Shown here piece after piece: positions 13,188 to 14,198 of a stretch of DNA of 14,198 bases (position 1 is the stretch's first letter; each line of letters starts with the position of its first letter). The notes under the pieces were generated by a model. The model saw nothing but the letters and a program-made list of their open reading frames with translations. It did not search any database and was not told the DNA's origin. The stretch comes from Verrucomicrobiota bacterium. GTDB lineage: Bacteria > Verrucomicrobiota > Verrucomicrobiia > Chthoniobacterales > UBA10450. Location of the stretch: assembly GCA_003219095.1 (NCBI GenBank), contig QHPM01000127.1, positions 1 to 14,198 on the forward strand, given 5' to 3'. The position numbers were made by a program, and so were the translations under genes.

Positions 13188-14198
13188 TCATCCCCCGAAG
13201 GCGCTGAGCCCGGTGATGTCGCGACCAACGGCCAGGGTGTGAATATCATGAGTGCCTTCGTAGGTGGAAACCGCCTCAAGGTTCATGAGATGCCGGACCA
13301 CGGAATACCGATCCGTGATGCCCACGGCGCCGAGCAGGTCACGCGCTTTGCGCGCACATTCCAGTGCCATCCACACGTTGTTTCGCTTCGCCAGCGAAAT
13401 CTGCTCAGGGCGAACCTGGCCTGCCTCCATCATGCGGGTGAGACGCAGGGCCAACAGTTGGGCCTTCGTAATTTCCTGCACCATCCAAACCAGTTTTTCC
13501 TGCACCAATTGGAACTCCGCAATGGGACGACCAAACTGCTGGCGCGATTTGGCATAGGCCAGCGCCGTTTCATAACAGTCGATCGCTGCGCCAATCACTC
13601 CCCAGGCAACGCCTACCCGCGCCTGCGAAAGACATGCTAACGGCGCTCCCAGCCCCGAGGCCTTGGGCAGACGATTCTCTGCCGGTATCCGGCAGTTTTC
13701 GAACCAGCATTCGGACGTCCGCGACATGCGAAGACTGAACTTCCCCTCAATATCCTTCGCACGAAATCCGGTTGCGTCTTTCTCCACCACAAATCCGCCA
13801 ACACGACCGTCGTCATCTTTTGCCCACACCAATTTTATATCCGCGATGGAAGCGTTACCGATCCAACACTTGCTGCCATTCAAAACATAATGATCGCCCT
13901 CGCGTCTGGCGCGCGTCTCCATGCCGCCGGGATCCGAGCCGTGTCCATGTTCCGTTAGCGCGAAACAACCAATGCGTTCGCCCGACACCAGTCCGGGAAG
14001 CCAGCGCTCCTGCTGTTCCGGCGTGCCGAAGGCGTGAATCGCATATATGACAAGTGATCCCTGCACCGAGGCCAGCGAGCGCAAGCCGGAATCGGCCCGT
14101 TCCAGCTCTTGCATGATCAGGCCGTAAGCGGTGTAGCTTAACCCGGCACAACCATGCTCTTTCAATTGCGGGGCATAAAAACCCAATGCGCCCATTCG
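13188..14198 (-). CDS. gcdH: Acyl-CoA dehydrogenase, glutaryl-CoA dehydrogenase type (5' end cut by window)
   Basis: 336 codons are visible; the frame runs off the right edge, and the Met at 14195 is probably internal because the family has about 50 more N-terminal residues. The FAD enzyme would oxidise and decarboxylate glutaryl-CoA to crotonyl-CoA in lysine, tryptophan or aromatic breakdown. Features numbered from that Met: GCAGLSYTAYGLIMQELERA, DSGLRSLASVQ, SDPGGMETRAR, GKFSLRMS, ARVGVAWGVIGAA, LAKRNNVWMALECARKARDL and the terminal YEGTHDIHTLAVGRDITG. The catalytic base is E313, preceded by Y312 as in glutaryl-CoA dehydrogenases. The usual TEPxxGSD reads TEHGHGSD here, an odd replacement at a flavin-loop position. 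A REPIN-like repeat abuts the stop. A general short- or branched-chain acyl-CoA dehydrogenase is the alternative. Confidence 0.9.
   Translation of the reverse strand, partial: RMGALGFYAPQLKEHGCAGLSYTAYGLIMQELERADSGLRSLASVQGSLVIYAIHAFGTPEQQERWLPGLVSGERIGCFALTEHGHGSDPGGMETRARREGDHYVLNGSKCWIGNASIADIKLVWAKDDDGRVGGFVVEKDATGFRAKDIEGKFSLRMSRTSECWFENCRIPAENRLPKASGLGAPLACLSQARVGVAWGVIGAAIDCYETALAYAKSRQQFGRPIAEFQLVQEKLVWMVQEITKAQLLALRLTRMMEAGQVRPEQISLAKRNNVWMALECARKARDLLGAVGITDRYSVVRHLMNLEAVSTYEGTHDIHTLAVGRDITGLSAFGG

Noticed and set aside
12900..13640. 246-codon plus-strand frame through the repeats and the dehydrogenase complement
   Set aside because: It translates the dispersed repeats and the antisense of a clear dehydrogenase gene.

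Overview
This 14.2 kb window reads as a bacterial chromosome segment of fairly high GC content. It combines carboxylic-acid and acyl-CoA catabolism with an unusually dense set of dispersed palindromic repeats. The taxon is an inference: the split IcmF-type mutase, the REP-like arms, and a peptide of the form VGAGVSPAR encoded by a palindromic repeat resemble soil Verrucomicrobiota (Spartobacteria-like), with Acidobacteriota as the alternative. No rRNA, tRNA, CRISPR array, phage module or replication origin was seen.

Left part (1-2812). The 3' end of a CoA-transferase beta subunit is followed 6 nt later by atoE, a short-chain fatty acid transporter, in the same order as the ato operon. Behind atoE lies a 32-codon minus-strand remnant of the 3' end of a B12-dependent mutase. 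Next come a small secreted protein of unknown function and a REP-associated Y1/HUH transposase (RAYT) tightly framed by two inverted 28-bp arms.

Middle left (2828-5908, minus strand). This is an IcmF-like system divided into two cistrons. The upstream gene fuses a cobalamin-binding domain to a MeaB-type GTPase domain, and the downstream gene is the mutase catalytic domain. The mutase carries two lesions: a 78-bp palindromic repeat inserted exactly in frame, and a deletion/frameshift that removes a conserved stretch. As read, it is a pseudogene or contains an assembly error.

Middle right (6229-11295). This part holds a FabG-type short-chain dehydrogenase, a cupin, DNA polymerase IV (dinB) with an inverted repeat just upstream, a MATE exporter, a divergently placed VOC/glyoxalase-fold protein, and a small zinc-ribbon-like protein.

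Right part (11681-14198, minus strand). An SCP2-type thiolase and a glutaryl-CoA dehydrogenase-like acyl-CoA dehydrogenase (cut by the window edge) are separated by a 343-bp gap packed with three structured repeats. One of these is an inverted pair of the same 28-bp arms that frame the RAYT.

Functionally, the CoA-transferase, AtoE, mutase, dehydrogenase, thiolase and SDR are consistent with import, activation and breakdown of short, branched or dicarboxylic acids. They are scattered over both strands rather than forming one operon. Most starts lack a clear Shine-Dalgarno sequence; the mutase start is the exception.
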